This document shows positions 8,230 to 17,628 of a stretch of DNA of 64,000 nt, one piece after another. The position numbers were made by a program, and so were the translations under genes. Source of the stretch: Veillonella denticariosi JCM 15641 (GTDB lineage Bacteria; Bacillota; Negativicutes; Veillonellales; Veillonellaceae); NCBI RefSeq assembly GCF_002959855.1, contig NZ_PPDB01000007.1:186001-250000 (forward strand), in the 5' to 3' direction. The notes beneath the pieces are model-generated. The model saw only the letters and a list, made by a program, of their open reading frames with translations. It searched no databases and was not told the DNA's origin. Positions within the stretch are counted from its first letter, which is position 1; each line of letters opens with the position of its first letter.

Positions 8230-8757
8230 ATGAAAGTAGCTATCAGAGGTAAAAACATTGAAGTGACAAATGCTCTTCGCGAGTATATCGAAAAAAGATT
8301 GAGCAAATTGACCCGTTACTTTGATGATGAGTTAGATGCACAAGCGGTGCTATCCGTTGTAAGAGATAAATCTACTATAGAAATTACTTGTTTTGTGGAT
8401 AAAATCGTACTTCGCGGTGTAGAAACAAATGATGATATGTATGCAGCTATCGATTTAGTTGTAGATAAAATTATTCGACAAATTCACAAACATAAAACTC
8501 GTTTAGCTAAACGTTTCAAAAAACAGGAAGCGTTCCATCCTGCTCAACTGGATGTACCTGTGGAAGAAGAAACCATCGAAGTTGTAAAACGGAAGCATTT
8601 TGCTGTACGTCCAATGGATGTAGAAGAAGCTATTTTGCAAATGAATCTTATCGGACATGATTTCTTCATGTTCTTCAATGCGGAAACGGAAAGTATGAAT
8701 GTCGTATATCGCAGACATGATGGGTTCTACGGTTTGATTGAACCGGAACTTCAATAA
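8230..8757 (+). CDS. hpf: Ribosome hibernation promoting factor, long form
   Basis: 175 residues. The N-terminal RaiA/HPF domain (MKVAIRGKNIEVTNALREYIEKRLSKL) is followed by a linker and a C-terminal dimerisation domain (residues about 120-175, including DVEEAILQMNLIGHDFFMF). Long HPF joins two 70S ribosomes into inactive 100S dimers in stationary phase. AAAGGG lies 9 nt before ATG. Gene order hpf-secA-prfB is typical of Firmicutes. The structured RNA at 4609-4840 lies upstream, separated by the ABC operon and csp. Confidence 0.95.
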   Translation: MKVAIRGKNIEVTNALREYIEKRLSKLTRYFDDELDAQAVLSVVRDKSTIEITCFVDKIVLRGVETNDDMYAAIDLVVDKIIRQIHKHKTRLAKRFKKQEAFHPAQLDVPVEEETIEVVKRKHFAVRPMDVEEAILQMNLIGHDFFMFFNAETESMNVVYRRHDGFYGLIEPELQ

Positions 8758-8825
8758 TTGATAATATCGGTTGACCATTTATTCTAAACTCCTTTCTATT
8801 GTCAGAGTCAGCCGATTATTATAAA

Positions 8826-8856
8826 AAAGGGGCTGTAACAAAACAGCCCCTTTCTA
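8826..8856. terminator. Terminator downstream of hpf
   Basis: AAAGGGGCTGT (8826-8836) pairs perfectly with ACAGCCCCTTT (8843-8853) around a 6-nt loop. It has an A-run on the left and TTT on the right, so it could act on both strands. Confidence 0.8.
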
Positions 8857-8858
8857 CT

Positions 8859-8906
8859 AAAAATAGCTATTAGTTGATTATATATAATCAACTAATAGCT
8901 ATTTTT
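8859..8906. repeat. Perfect 48-bp palindrome
   Basis: 24 bases (8859-8882, AAAAATAGCTATTAG...) are followed at once by their exact reverse complement (8883-8906), with no spacer. It starts three bases after the hpf terminator. It could be a second terminator (it ends in TTTTT), a protein site or a cruciform. No gene overlaps it. Confidence 0.85.
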
Positions 8907-9181
8907 CTGTATTTTATAAGGAAAAAGGGTCCCGAAGGACCCATTCCATTGGTATAATTAAAATATGAAATAAAACCACACCAATGAACCTAATTATATC
9001 AAACTAGCAATGCCTCGCCAACTAATTTTACCATTGGAGTATGGCCTTTTGATAAAAGAAACGGTCCCTTTATGTGCGGACTTTTCTAGACCGACTGTCA
9101 ATGAAAGTATATCGGGTAAAAAATATTTTTTAATTTTGAGTTTATTATGGAACGGTAATGTGGAGAAATAATAGTAAAACA
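8907..9181. other. Non-coding region between the palindrome and secA
   Basis: It contains a compact hairpin GGGTCC-CGAA-GGACCC (8927-8942) and inverted segments CATTGGT (8947-8953)/ACCAATG (8980-8986). A minus-strand frame of 62 codons (9182-8994) has no credible ribosome binding site and no family I recognise; it may be a decayed remnant or chance. Confidence 0.4.
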
Positions 9182-9221
9182 CCTTGAATTCTTTGACTAT
9201 TCAAGGCGTTTTCGTTATAAT
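9182..9221 (+). promoter_or_regulatory. secA promoter embedded in an inverted repeat
   Basis: -35 TTGACT (9193-9198), 17 bp, -10 TATAAT (9216-9221). The -35 hexamer occupies the loop of an inverted repeat, CCTTGAAT (9182-9189)/ATTCAAGG (9199-9206), extended outward by AAAAC/GTTTT with a mismatch. The repeat could be an operator or an upstream terminator sharing sequence with the promoter. Confidence 0.7.
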
Positions 9222-9267
9222 AAATTAGATAAGATAATGTAAGATGTCCTGTAGAGGAGTGATTTGT

Positions 9268-11703
9268 TTGTTAGGCTTTTTACAAAGGCTAATTGGCAAT
9301 AATAGCGCTCATGAAATTAAGAAGATGCGCACTATTGTCGACCATATTAATGAAATTGAACCTAATTATGTAAAACTCAGTGATACTAATTTAGTTGCTA
9401 AAACAGATGAGTTTAAGCGTCGCATACAAAAGGGTGAATCCCTGGATGATATATTACCGGAAGCATTTGCTGTCGTTCGCGAAGCATCTAAACGCGTGTT
9501 GGGAATGTGTCATTTTGATACGCAAATGATCGGCGGTATTGCACTTCATCGTGGAAATATTTCAGAAATGCGTACCGGTGAAGGTAAAACCTTGGTAGCG
9601 ACATTGCCGGTATATTTAAATGCCCTTACAGGTAAAGGTGTTCATGTTGTTACTGTCAATGATTATTTGGCTACGCGTGATAGTGAGTGGATGGGGAAAT
9701 TATATAAATTTTTAGGTCTATCTGTCGGTCTTATCGTAGCAAACCTTGATTATAACCAACGTAAGGAAGCTTATTCTTGCGATATTACATATGGTACAAA
9801 TAATGAGTTCGGGTTTGACTATCTGCGTGATAACATGGTATCCGATGCATCGCAAATGGTGCAGCGGCCTTTGAATTATGCTATCGTCGATGAAGTTGAC
9901 TCTATTCTTATCGATGAGGCTAGAACTCCATTGATTATTTCGGGACCTGGTCAACGTTCTACGGATAATTATTATAAGTTGGCTAAAATCGTTCCTCATC
10001 TTGTAAAAGATGAAGACTATACGATTGATGAAAAACAGAAGACCATTGCGCCTACGGATTCGGGTATTGCTAAAGTGGAAAAAATGCTTGGCGTTGAAAA
10101 TCTGTATGATTCTGAAAATATCGAGTTGAATCATTTGCTCGGTGCCTCCTTACGTGCTTACGCAATGATGCATCGCGATGTCGATTATGTGGTCAAGGAC
10201 AATGAAGTCGTTATTGTCGATGAATTTACGGGACGTTTGATGTTCGGCCGCCGTTATTCCGATGGCTTGCATCAGGCAATCGAAGCAAAGGAAGGATTAC
10301 AGGTTGAACGTGAAAGCCAGACCTTGGCATCCATTACATTCCAGAACTATTTCCGTATGTATGAAAAGTTAGCAGGTATGACCGGTACAGCCAAAACGGA
10401 AGAAAAGGAATTCAACGATATTTACGGATTGGACGTATTGCCGATTCCACCTAATAAACCGTTGGCCCGTGTGGATTTACCGGATCAGATTTTTAAAACG
10501 AAGGCTGCTAAGTATCGTGCCGTTGTACGAAATGCTGTAGAGCGCCATCAGAAGGGGCAACCGATTTTGATCGGTACAACTTCCATCACGCAATCTGAAG
10601 AACTTTCAGATATGCTGTTACGTGCCGGTGTACCTCACAAGGTTTTGAACGCGAAACATCATGAAAAAGAAGCGGAAATCGTTGCAGATGCCGGTCAAAT
10701 GGGTATGGTGACCATTGCCACGAATATGGCCGGTCGCGGTACTGATATTTCCCTCGGTGAAGGGGTGGCTGAACTCGGCGGTTTGGCTATTTTAGGTACA
10801 GAACGTCATGAAAGCCGTCGTATTGATAACCAATTACGCGGTCGTGCAGGCCGTCAAGGTGACCCGGGGTCATCGCAGTTCTTCTTGTCCTTAGAGGATG
10901 ATTTGATGCGTATCTTTGGTGCCGACAATATTTCGGGCATCATGGATAAATTAGGCATGGAAGAAGACGAGCCTATCGAACATTCGTTGATTACTAAATC
11001 AATTGAACGGGCTCAAAAGAAAGTAGAAGATCATAACTATAATATTCGTAAGTATGTCCTTGAATATGATGATGTTATGAATCAACAACGTGAAGTCCTG
11101 TATGAACAACGTCGTCGCATTTTATGCAATGAATCGTTGCGTGAAACTATAGATGAAATGATCAATAAGCTGGTGACTGAGTCTGTAGATACTTATGCAG
11201 ATGAAAAACTCTATCCGGAGGAATGGGACTATGAAGGCTTATATAAACATTTGAGTCAGTACTTCTTAACAGAAGATATTATGTCAGCTCAAGACATGGA
11301 GGAATATAGTCGTCAGGACCTTTTGGAACGCTTATTGGATATTGCTCATGAAGAGTACCAAGATCGTGTGGATATGCTTGGCGAAGCTATGTTCGGACAA
11401 CTTGAAAAGGCTATTATGTTGCGCGTTGTTGATAACAAATGGATGGAACATTTGGATAATATGGACATGTTGCGTGAAGGTATCGGTCTTCGTGCATATG
11501 GACAAAAAAATCCGTTGGTGGAATATAAATTTGAAGCCTATGAAATGTTCCAACGTATGATTGAAGCGATTCAAGATGAGACAATCATGGCGTTATACAA
11601 AATTCGTGCACAATTGATTGAGGAAATTGAACAACCTGTTGATCACTTGGAAGGTGCACAATCCCATCATGAAGATGTGTTGGAGCCACAAAATATAGAT
11701 TAA
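9268..11703 (+). CDS. secA: Protein translocase ATPase SecA
   Basis: 811 residues from TTG 9268 ([12 protein letters not shown]), chosen because GAGGAG lies 8 nt upstream; ATG 9244 in the same frame has no such site. It has the DEAD-like motor ([34 protein letters not shown]), the preprotein cross-linking domain, the second motor half ([29 protein letters not shown]) and the helical wing. It drives secretion through SecYEG. The C-terminus ends EPQNID and lacks the Cys-rich zinc motif found in many SecA proteins, which binds SecB and lipids. Confidence 0.96.
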   Translation: MLGFLQRLIGNNSAHEIKKMRTIVDHINEIEPNYVKLSDTNLVAKTDEFKRRIQKGESLDDILPEAFAVVREASKRVLGMCHFDTQMIGGIALHRGNISEMRTGEGKTLVATLPVYLNALTGKGVHVVTVNDYLATRDSEWMGKLYKFLGLSVGLIVANLDYNQRKEAYSCDITYGTNNEFGFDYLRDNMVSDASQMVQRPLNYAIVDEVDSILIDEARTPLIISGPGQRSTDNYYKLAKIVPHLVKDEDYTIDEKQKTIAPTDSGIAKVEKMLGVENLYDSENIELNHLLGASLRAYAMMHRDVDYVVKDNEVVIVDEFTGRLMFGRRYSDGLHQAIEAKEGLQVERESQTLASITFQNYFRMYEKLAGMTGTAKTEEKEFNDIYGLDVLPIPPNKPLARVDLPDQIFKTKAAKYRAVVRNAVERHQKGQPILIGTTSITQSEELSDMLLRAGVPHKVLNAKHHEKEAEIVADAGQMGMVTIATNMAGRGTDISLGEGVAELGGLAILGTERHESRRIDNQLRGRAGRQGDPGSSQFFLSLEDDLMRIFGADNISGIMDKLGMEEDEPIEHSLITKSIERAQKKVEDHNYNIRKYVLEYDDVMNQQREVLYEQRRRILCNESLRETIDEMINKLVTESVDTYADEKLYPEEWDYEGLYKHLSQYFLTEDIMSAQDMEEYSRQDLLERLLDIAHEEYQDRVDMLGEAMFGQLEKAIMLRVVDNKWMEHLDNMDMLREGIGLRAYGQKNPLVEYKFEAYEMFQRMIEAIQDETIMALYKIRAQLIEEIEQPVDHLEGAQSHHEDVLEPQNID

Positions 11704-11711
11704 AATTTGTG

Positions 11712-11763
11712 AATGGCACGTTGCTCAGTGGGAGATCTTTTGGGCAACGGCCATTTTCATTTT
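11712..11763 (+). terminator. Probable terminator after secA
   Basis: AATGGC (11712-11717) and CGTTGC (11719-11724) pair with GCAACG (11744-11749) and GCCATT (11750-11755), with one bulged A, followed by TTTTCATTTT. The 19-nt loop is large. Confidence 0.6.
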
Positions 11764-11796
11764 ACTGGAGTCATTATCGAAGGTGGTGAACATAAA

Positions 11797-12904
11797 TTGT
11801 TAGAGGATTTAAAACCGATTATTGCAAACCTGGAAGAACGTATTTATGGAATGAGGGATTCACTTTAACATCGCTCAGAAGGAAGAGCGGATTTTTACAC
11901 TTGACGTGCAGATGAGTGATCCCACATTTTGGGATAATCCGGATAAGGCCCGCGAGATATCTCAAGAAGCGACACAACTGAAAAATGCTGTAGAAGGTTA
12001 TAAACAATTGATTAGCGATATTGAAGATGCCGGCGTCATGCTAGATATGGCTATTGAGGAAGATGATTCTTCAATGGAAGGCGATATTAAAGATTATGTT
12101 GACCATATTGAAGAAACCGTTGAGAAACAAGAAGTATTGCTTTTATTGAGCGGTGAATATGATGCAAACAATGCGATTCTGACTTTCCATGCCGGAGCCG
12201 GCGGTACAGAAGCACAAGACTGGTGTTCTATGCTGATTCGTATGTATTTACGTTGGGCTGAAAAATCGGGATATTCTGTTGAACTTATGGATGAACAGCC
12301 CGGCGATGAAGCAGGTATTAAATCGGCCACATTTCTTATTAAAGGCGAAAATAGTTTTGGGTATTTAAAATCAGAAAAGGGTGTACATCGTCTTGTTCGA
12401 ATTTCACCATTTGATGCAGCGGCGCGTCGTCATACATCCTTTGCAGCTGTCGATGTTATGCCGGAAATCGATGATACGGTAGATATCAATATCGATATGA
12501 AGGATGTACAAGTTGATACGTATCGGGCCAGTGGTGCCGGCGGACAGCATATTAATAAGACCGACTCCGCTGTCCGTATGACTCATAGACCGACGGGAAT
12601 CGTCGTACAATGTCAGTCTCAACGCTCTCAAATACAGAATAGAGAACAGGCATTACGATTATTGCGAGCTAAATTATTCGAACTGGAACTAGAAAAACAG
12701 GCTGAATTGAAGGAACAAATCGGTGGTACTTATCAGGCCATTGAATGGGGCAGTCAAATCAGATCCTATGTATTCCATCCATATAATCTTGTAAAAGATC
12801 ATCGTACCGGCGTGGAAACTGGCAATGTACAATCTGTTATGGATGGTAATATTGATCAATTCATCGAAGGGTACTTGAAAAAGGAAGCTAATTTAACGAT
12901 TTAG
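11797..12904 (+). CDS. prfB: Peptide chain release factor 2, made by programmed +1 frameshift
   Basis: RF2 reads UGA and UAA stop codons. TTG 11797 begins MLEDLKPIIANLEERIYGMRDSL, 23 codons ending CTT (11863-11865), then in-frame TAA. A +1 slip past T11866 continues AAC ATC GCT CAG to 12904, about 368 residues in all, normal for RF2. The stop-reading SPF motif (ISPFDAAARRH) and the catalytic GGQ (AGGQHINKTDSAVR, about residue 247) are present. Internal Shine-Dalgarno AGGGA begins 9 nt before CTT, the same spacing as in E. coli. Unusual: the frameshift stop is UAA, not UGA. Confidence 0.93.
11854..11869 (+). promoter_or_regulatory. prfB programmed frameshift site (AGGGATTCA CTT TAA C)
   Basis: It contains the internal Shine-Dalgarno AGGGA (11854-11858), the slippery CTT T (11863-11866) and the stop TAA (11866-11868) followed by C. 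Standard sites read CTT TGA C. Because UAA is also read by RF1, feedback on RF2 level should be weaker here. Confidence 0.85.
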
Positions 12905-12912
12905 GAGACATG

Positions 12913-13608
12913 ATGAAAAAGTTTTTACTCTTTTTACTGGTGCTTGTCGTGGGCATCTTCTTAGCGACTCAATTTTTATTGCCTAACTATGTGGAATCGC
13001 GCATTGAAAAAGAAATTAATAAGTCTCTACAACCTGATTCTCAAGTTGTCAATGTAGAGGTACAGCCTGGCTTTAAACTGTTATATGGGGAAGCGGATCA
13101 AGTGTCGGGCACGCTTAAAAACGTACGATTAGGCAAATTGAATTTTGCAAACTTTGATTATGATGCAAAGCAAATTTTAATTAATCCTGTTTCTTTGATT
13201 GCTAATCAGGAACTGGATGTAATTAGCGTGGGGAAAGCTAGCATCGACGGTGTTATTACAAGTGCGGATTTATCTGCATTTTTGAGTGAACAAGCAGGTA
13301 ATACCATTAAAGATGTTAAGGTGAACATCGGTAATGATAAGATTACCTTATCCGGGGATATGAATGTTGGTATGATGTTCCGAGGCACTATTCAACTTGA
13401 AGGTGCGTTGGAATTAAAGGGAAATACATTGGTTTTTGCACCTAAGAGATTTACTCTTAACGGTGCAACGATTCCGGGCTTTACATCCGGTATTCTGGAA
13501 ACTACAGAAATTTACGATTTCAATACGTTTCCGATTCCTGTGAAAGCGGAACGTATTGACGTTACTAATGGGGAAATTCATATTAAAGTTATCCCTGTAC
13601 TCAAATAG
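12913..13608 (+). CDS. DUF2993 (LmeA-like) membrane-anchored protein
   Basis: About 231 residues. An N-terminal signal anchor (KKFLLFLLVLVVGIFLATQFLLP) is followed by a beta-rich DUF2993 domain (VEVQPGFKLLYGEADQVSGTLKNVRLG...). Related actinobacterial proteins bind phospholipids in the envelope; the role here is unknown. ATG 12913 is preferred over ATG 12910 because GGAG (12904-12907) lies 5 nt before it. The ribosome binding site overlaps the prfB stop, so the two genes are co-transcribed. Confidence 0.75.
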   Translation: MKKFLLFLLVLVVGIFLATQFLLPNYVESRIEKEINKSLQPDSQVVNVEVQPGFKLLYGEADQVSGTLKNVRLGKLNFANFDYDAKQILINPVSLIANQELDVISVGKASIDGVITSADLSAFLSEQAGNTIKDVKVNIGNDKITLSGDMNVGMMFRGTIQLEGALELKGNTLVFAPKRFTLNGATIPGFTSGILETTEIYDFNTFPIPVKAERIDVTNGEIHIKVIPVLK

Positions 13609-13620
13609 AAAGGATTTGCC

Positions 13621-15663
13621 GTGAATCGTCGGAGCGCACAAAAAAATAAGTATTCTTGGATTCTTATACTTTGTATTATTGTTGGTTTATTATCATCGTT
13701 ATACTTGGTATTTGAACGACATCAAATTGAAAAGTCTCAAAATCATATTGAAAATATTGTTGACTATGATGCGGTATTGCGTGCCAATGCCTTTGAAAAA
13801 AGAAGTCAGGAAGAAGCTTTTGATGCATTGCGGAATGCAGGTGTCACAGCATTTGCCATTTATGATCGTACATTGGAAAAGGCGCACGATGCCGGTCAAA
13901 TCAGATTATTGACTGCGCAAGATATGAATTCCGTTCGTGTTAACGGAGCATCTGTAAAACCGGGGGCTCTGTATATAGCACTTGCTTCAGGTAAGGAAGG
14001 TTATTACAAGGAAATTCGAGAGGACTTGTATCATCGTATCGGCAAGGATAAGGTACATGAACTCAACACGAGCATAGGACCTGTTATTGAATTATACGGT
14101 GCTACAGAAGACAGTTATAAAAAGATGAATCTCGGCATTTCCAAATTACAGGCTGAGGAAGTGGCCGATAAAGGCTTTAATGTTATTGTTCGCCCCACTA
14201 ACTACAGAAATGTAACATCAGAAGATATTCAATATGTCTTTAATCGTCTAGATGGTGTACCTCATGTGACCGGTATGATTTTTGCCGGGAAAGAAGCTCT
14301 GGGGGCACCGAACCACATTGATGAAACAGTGGAACTGCTAAATAAACACCATATTCCATTAGTCGGTATTGAGGCGGTAAATCAGCTTCAATATGAGCCG
14401 CAACAAGGATTTCTTGAAATGGCTGCCAAGAATGGCTATAGTGTAGGTCGCGTTTATACTATTGCTAAAGATGAATTAAAGAAAATCACACCTGAAGAGT
14501 CCGCTCAGCGTTTTTATATCAGTGATATTGAACGTAACATTCGCTATAATTTGTTCCCTGTATATGAAACCGGTCAAAATAATGAGACCGTGTTACAAAC
14601 GACAATTAATTATATTGCGATGGCAACAGATAAGTTATCTGCAAAAGGCTATGAGTTCGGTCCTGCCGATATTTATCCGGCGTATACGCCAAATCCACTG
14701 CTTGTCGTATTAAGTATGATTGGGGCGGTGGCATTGTTTGTATATGTGGCGCAGATGTTTATACCTATGCCTAAACATACGCAGTTAGTTGCATTCTTTG
14801 GTATCTCTTTAGTGTCCATCGTAATTTTTATTATTACGAGCGGTACGTTGATTACTCAAATTTGGGCCCTTTCATCAGCTGTACTGGCACCTGTAGGTGC
14901 TATGATCTGTCTGATGGAGGAATGGCGCCGTTATGACGCTTCTCGCCCGTTGGGGACGGTTAAATCCATACTGCTTTCCGTGTTATACCTTGTTGTCGCC
15001 GCATTATTCGCGGCTATAGGTGGAATGTTCATCGCCGCTCTTCTGGGAAATACGAAATTCTTTATGGAGTTTGCACTCTTCAGAGGTGTTAAATTAACAT
15101 TTGTATTGCCGATTATTCTTGTAATGATAGCGTATTTACAACGGTTTCCTCTCTGGAAAGGGCGCATGATTAACTCTCAAGAAGAAGCTAAACGGTTCGT
15201 TGTTGAGTTTCTTACGATGGATGTTAAGTTTTATGTATTCTTTATCATTGCCGCGCTAGGTGGTGCAGCTTGGGTATTTTTAGGGCGCAGCGGTCATACG
15301 GCAGGTGTGCCGGTACCGGGTTTTGAACTGATGCTTCGCCGATTCCTTGAGAATACACTGTATGCACGACCTCGTGAAAAGGAATTTATCATTGGACATC
15401 CTATGTTGATGTTAGCTACTTTTGGATTCCTTAGAAAATGGCCTACAGTGATTCATTTTGTTTTGACGATTACCGGTGTTATCGGTATTGCATCCATGGT
15501 TGAAACATTCTGTCATATTCGGACCCCTGTATTTATGTCCATCATGCGCGGCTATGATGGATTGCTTATAGGTGTCGTTATCGGTCTTGCGTTGATTATT
15601 GCGATACGTTTTATGATGTACGTAACACAATGGTTTCAACAGCAGGAGGTAAAACATGAGTAA
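13621..15663 (+). CDS. DUF5693 family multi-spanning membrane protein
   Basis: 680 residues, GTG start with AAAGGA upstream. There is one N-terminal membrane segment (about 12-28), a large soluble region (40-350) that would lie outside the cytoplasm, then about eight membrane segments (355-675). No catalytic motif I can name. In Negativicutes and Clostridia this family commonly sits beside csaB, and here the stop overlaps the csaB start by 8 nt, pointing to a role in wall-polymer synthesis, export or modification. That role is inferred from position only. Confidence 0.75.
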   Translation: MNRRSAQKNKYSWILILCIIVGLLSSLYLVFERHQIEKSQNHIENIVDYDAVLRANAFEKRSQEEAFDALRNAGVTAFAIYDRTLEKAHDAGQIRLLTAQDMNSVRVNGASVKPGALYIALASGKEGYYKEIREDLYHRIGKDKVHELNTSIGPVIELYGATEDSYKKMNLGISKLQAEEVADKGFNVIVRPTNYRNVTSEDIQYVFNRLDGVPHVTGMIFAGKEALGAPNHIDETVELLNKHHIPLVGIEAVNQLQYEPQQGFLEMAAKNGYSVGRVYTIAKDELKKITPEESAQRFYISDIERNIRYNLFPVYETGQNNETVLQTTINYIAMATDKLSAKGYEFGPADIYPAYTPNPLLVVLSMIGAVALFVYVAQMFIPMPKHTQLVAFFGISLVSIVIFIITSGTLITQIWALSSAVLAPVGAMICLMEEWRRYDASRPLGTVKSILLSVLYLVVAALFAAIGGMFIAALLGNTKFFMEFALFRGVKLTFVLPIILVMIAYLQRFPLWKGRMINSQEEAKRFVVEFLTMDVKFYVFFIIAALGGAAWVFLGRSGHTAGVPVPGFELMLRRFLENTLYARPREKEFIIGHPMLMLATFGFLRKWPTVIHFVLTITGVIGIASMVETFCHIRTPVFMSIMRGYDGLLIGVVIGLALIIAIRFMMYVTQWFQQQEVKHE

Positions 15664-16756
15664 TATTGTTATCTCCGGTTATTACGGCTTTGGCAATGCC
15701 GGTGATGAAGCCATGTTATGTGCTATCGTTGATGCAATTCGTAAGGAAGAGGCTGATGCGCACATAACGGTTATTTCGGGTAATCCGCGAGAGACCAGTA
15801 AGAAACATGATATTCATGCTGTCGGTACCTTTTCGGCGCCAGGTATTGTGAAAGCCATTGCGAGTTCCGATTTGGTCATCAGCGGGGGCGGCAGTCTTTT
15901 ACAAGATGCGACGAGTATACGTAATACATATTATTACTTGAGTATTATGGGCCTCGCAAAGTTGATGGGTAAAAAGGTTATGCTTTACTCTCAAGGTATA
16001 GGACCTCTCAATCGCAAATCTACACGCCGTGCCGTAGGATGCATGTTGAAATTTGTAGATGCCATCACGGTACGCGACTCCATTTCTAAAGATGAATTGG
16101 AGTCCTTAGGAATTGAGGATGTAGAGGTTACCGCCGATGCGGTACTGGCTATGAATAAAGCCGATATATCTATCGGTCAGCATATATTAGACGGATACAC
16201 GTCTAAGTTGCCTGATACCGGGATATCACTTAAGCGTATTGGTGTTGCAGTACGCAGCTGGAAAGAGGATACGGAGTATCGGGAATCACTGGCTAATGTG
16301 TTGGCGCGCTTGCAGGGACAGGACCAAGTAGAAATTATATTTATCCCTATGTCTCATCCCGAGGATACTAAAGAAGCAAAACTGATTGCCGGGCTTATGC
16401 CGAAAGGGGCTATTGTGTTAGAAGGCCCATTTTCCACAGAGCAACAATTATCTTTATCCGGAAATGTGGATTTGATGATCGGTATACGTCTCCATGCATT
16501 GGTGTTCAGTTCTCTCATGGGAAAACCTGTTATCGGAATCTCTTATGATCCGAAAATCACCAGCTTTTTACATATGATTGGCCAAGAACCTATTGGAACG
16601 ATGACTCATTTGAGGGAGGAAGCATTATATAGACGTTGCCATGAATTATTGACGTCAAAGACTGTTTATCAGGAGTCCTATGACCGCATCCGAGCATTGA
16701 GATCCGATTCTCAACGCAATGCGGAAATCGCTATTTCATTATTAAAGGATTTCTAA
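15656..16756 (+). CDS. csaB: Polysaccharide pyruvyl transferase CsaB
   Basis: 366 residues of the polysaccharide pyruvyl transferase family: ISGYYGFGNAGDEAML at the N-terminus, VISGGGSLLQDATS, LYSQGIGPL, and MIGIRLHALVFSSLMGKPVIGISYDPK near 280-306. CsaB adds pyruvate ketals to cell-wall polymers so that SLH-domain proteins can bind. In Veillonella-type bacteria SLH domains tether the outer membrane (OmpM) to the wall, so this enzyme may matter for outer membrane attachment. AGGAGG lies 6 nt before ATG inside the end of the DUF5693 gene. Confidence 0.9.
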   Translation: MSNIVISGYYGFGNAGDEAMLCAIVDAIRKEEADAHITVISGNPRETSKKHDIHAVGTFSAPGIVKAIASSDLVISGGGSLLQDATSIRNTYYYLSIMGLAKLMGKKVMLYSQGIGPLNRKSTRRAVGCMLKFVDAITVRDSISKDELESLGIEDVEVTADAVLAMNKADISIGQHILDGYTSKLPDTGISLKRIGVAVRSWKEDTEYRESLANVLARLQGQDQVEIIFIPMSHPEDTKEAKLIAGLMPKGAIVLEGPFSTEQQLSLSGNVDLMIGIRLHALVFSSLMGKPVIGISYDPKITSFLHMIGQEPIGTMTHLREEALYRRCHELLTSKTVYQESYDRIRALRSDSQRNAEIAISLLKDF

Positions 16757-16791
16757 TTATATATGGATAGTATCCAGAAAGTGAGGTCTCT

Positions 16792-17628
16792 ATGGCTGCA
16801 TTAACACAAGATGTTAAACAATTAGTTCAAGAGAAAGCAAAAGCTATTCGCGTTAGTATTATACAGTCTGTTACGGCTGCCAAATCAGGGCATCCCGGAG
16901 GTTCTTTATCTATCACTGATGTAATGGCATTGCTTTATTATGTAGAGATGAATGTGGATGCTAAAAATCCTAAGAATCCCGATAGAGACCGCTTTGTATT
17001 GTCTAAAGGGCATGCGGCACCCGCCTTGTATGCGACATTGGCGGAAAAGGGATATTTTCCGAAAGAGGAGCTCCTCAATCTTCGTAAAATCAATCATATG
17101 TTACAGGGCCATCCGGATATGAAACATACACCGGGCGTAGATATGTCTACGGGTTCTTTGGGGCAGGGGATATCTGCAGCCTGTGGCATGGCTCTAGCCG
17201 GTAAAATCGATAATGCTGATTATCGTGTTTACTCCATTCTCGGGGACGGTGAACTCGAAGAGGGGCAAGTATGGGAAGCGGCTATGTTTGCCGGTCATTA
17301 TAAGCTCAACAATCTGACTGCTTTTGTGGATTTTAACGGATTACAAATTGATGGAGATATTACAAAGGTATTGTCTCCATTGCCGATTCCTGAAAAATTT
17401 AAAGCTTTCAACTGGAATGTAATCGAAGTGGATGGTCATAATCTCGATGAACTGCATGATGCCATAGAAGCGGCAAAGGCCTTCACAGAAGGACCTACAT
17501 GTATCGTAATGCACACCGTAAAAGGTAAGGGTGTCGGAGAAATGGAAGGTCAAGCCGGCTGGCACGGCAAGGCTCCGAGTGCTGAACAAGGTACGGAGTT
17601 TGTGAATGAAATTATGGGGGTGCAATAA
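16792..17628 (+). CDS. tktA: Transketolase, N-terminal subunit
   Basis: 278 residues covering the thiamine pyrophosphate-binding half only. SKGHAAPALYATLAEKG and GDGELEEGQVWEAAMFA with a following N (TPP/Mg motif, near residues 150-180) are present. It transfers two-carbon units in the pentose phosphate pathway. With the next gene it makes a split enzyme, common in Clostridia and Negativicutes; the two overlap by TAATG, which helps equal synthesis. Confidence 0.95.
   Translation: MAALTQDVKQLVQEKAKAIRVSIIQSVTAAKSGHPGGSLSITDVMALLYYVEMNVDAKNPKNPDRDRFVLSKGHAAPALYATLAEKGYFPKEELLNLRKINHMLQGHPDMKHTPGVDMSTGSLGQGISAACGMALAGKIDNADYRVYSILGDGELEEGQVWEAAMFAGHYKLNNLTAFVDFNGLQIDGDITKVLSPLPIPEKFKAFNWNVIEVDGHNLDELHDAIEAAKAFTEGPTCIVMHTVKGKGVGEMEGQAGWHGKAPSAEQGTEFVNEIMGVQ

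Noticed and set aside
8994-9182. 62-codon minus-strand frame (FYYYFSTLPF...WRGIASLI) upstream of secA
   Set aside because: GTG start, no properly spaced ribosome binding site, no recognisable family. It could be a decayed fragment but cannot be supported as a gene.
9244-9267. Upstream ATG start for secA
   Set aside because: The MSCRGVICL extension is non-homologous and overlaps the GAGGAG site that serves TTG 9268.
11906-12904. prfB starting at ATG 11906
   Set aside because: The upstream 23 codons and frameshift site match the RF2 N-terminus; ATG 11906 is an internal Met (MSDPTFWDN).
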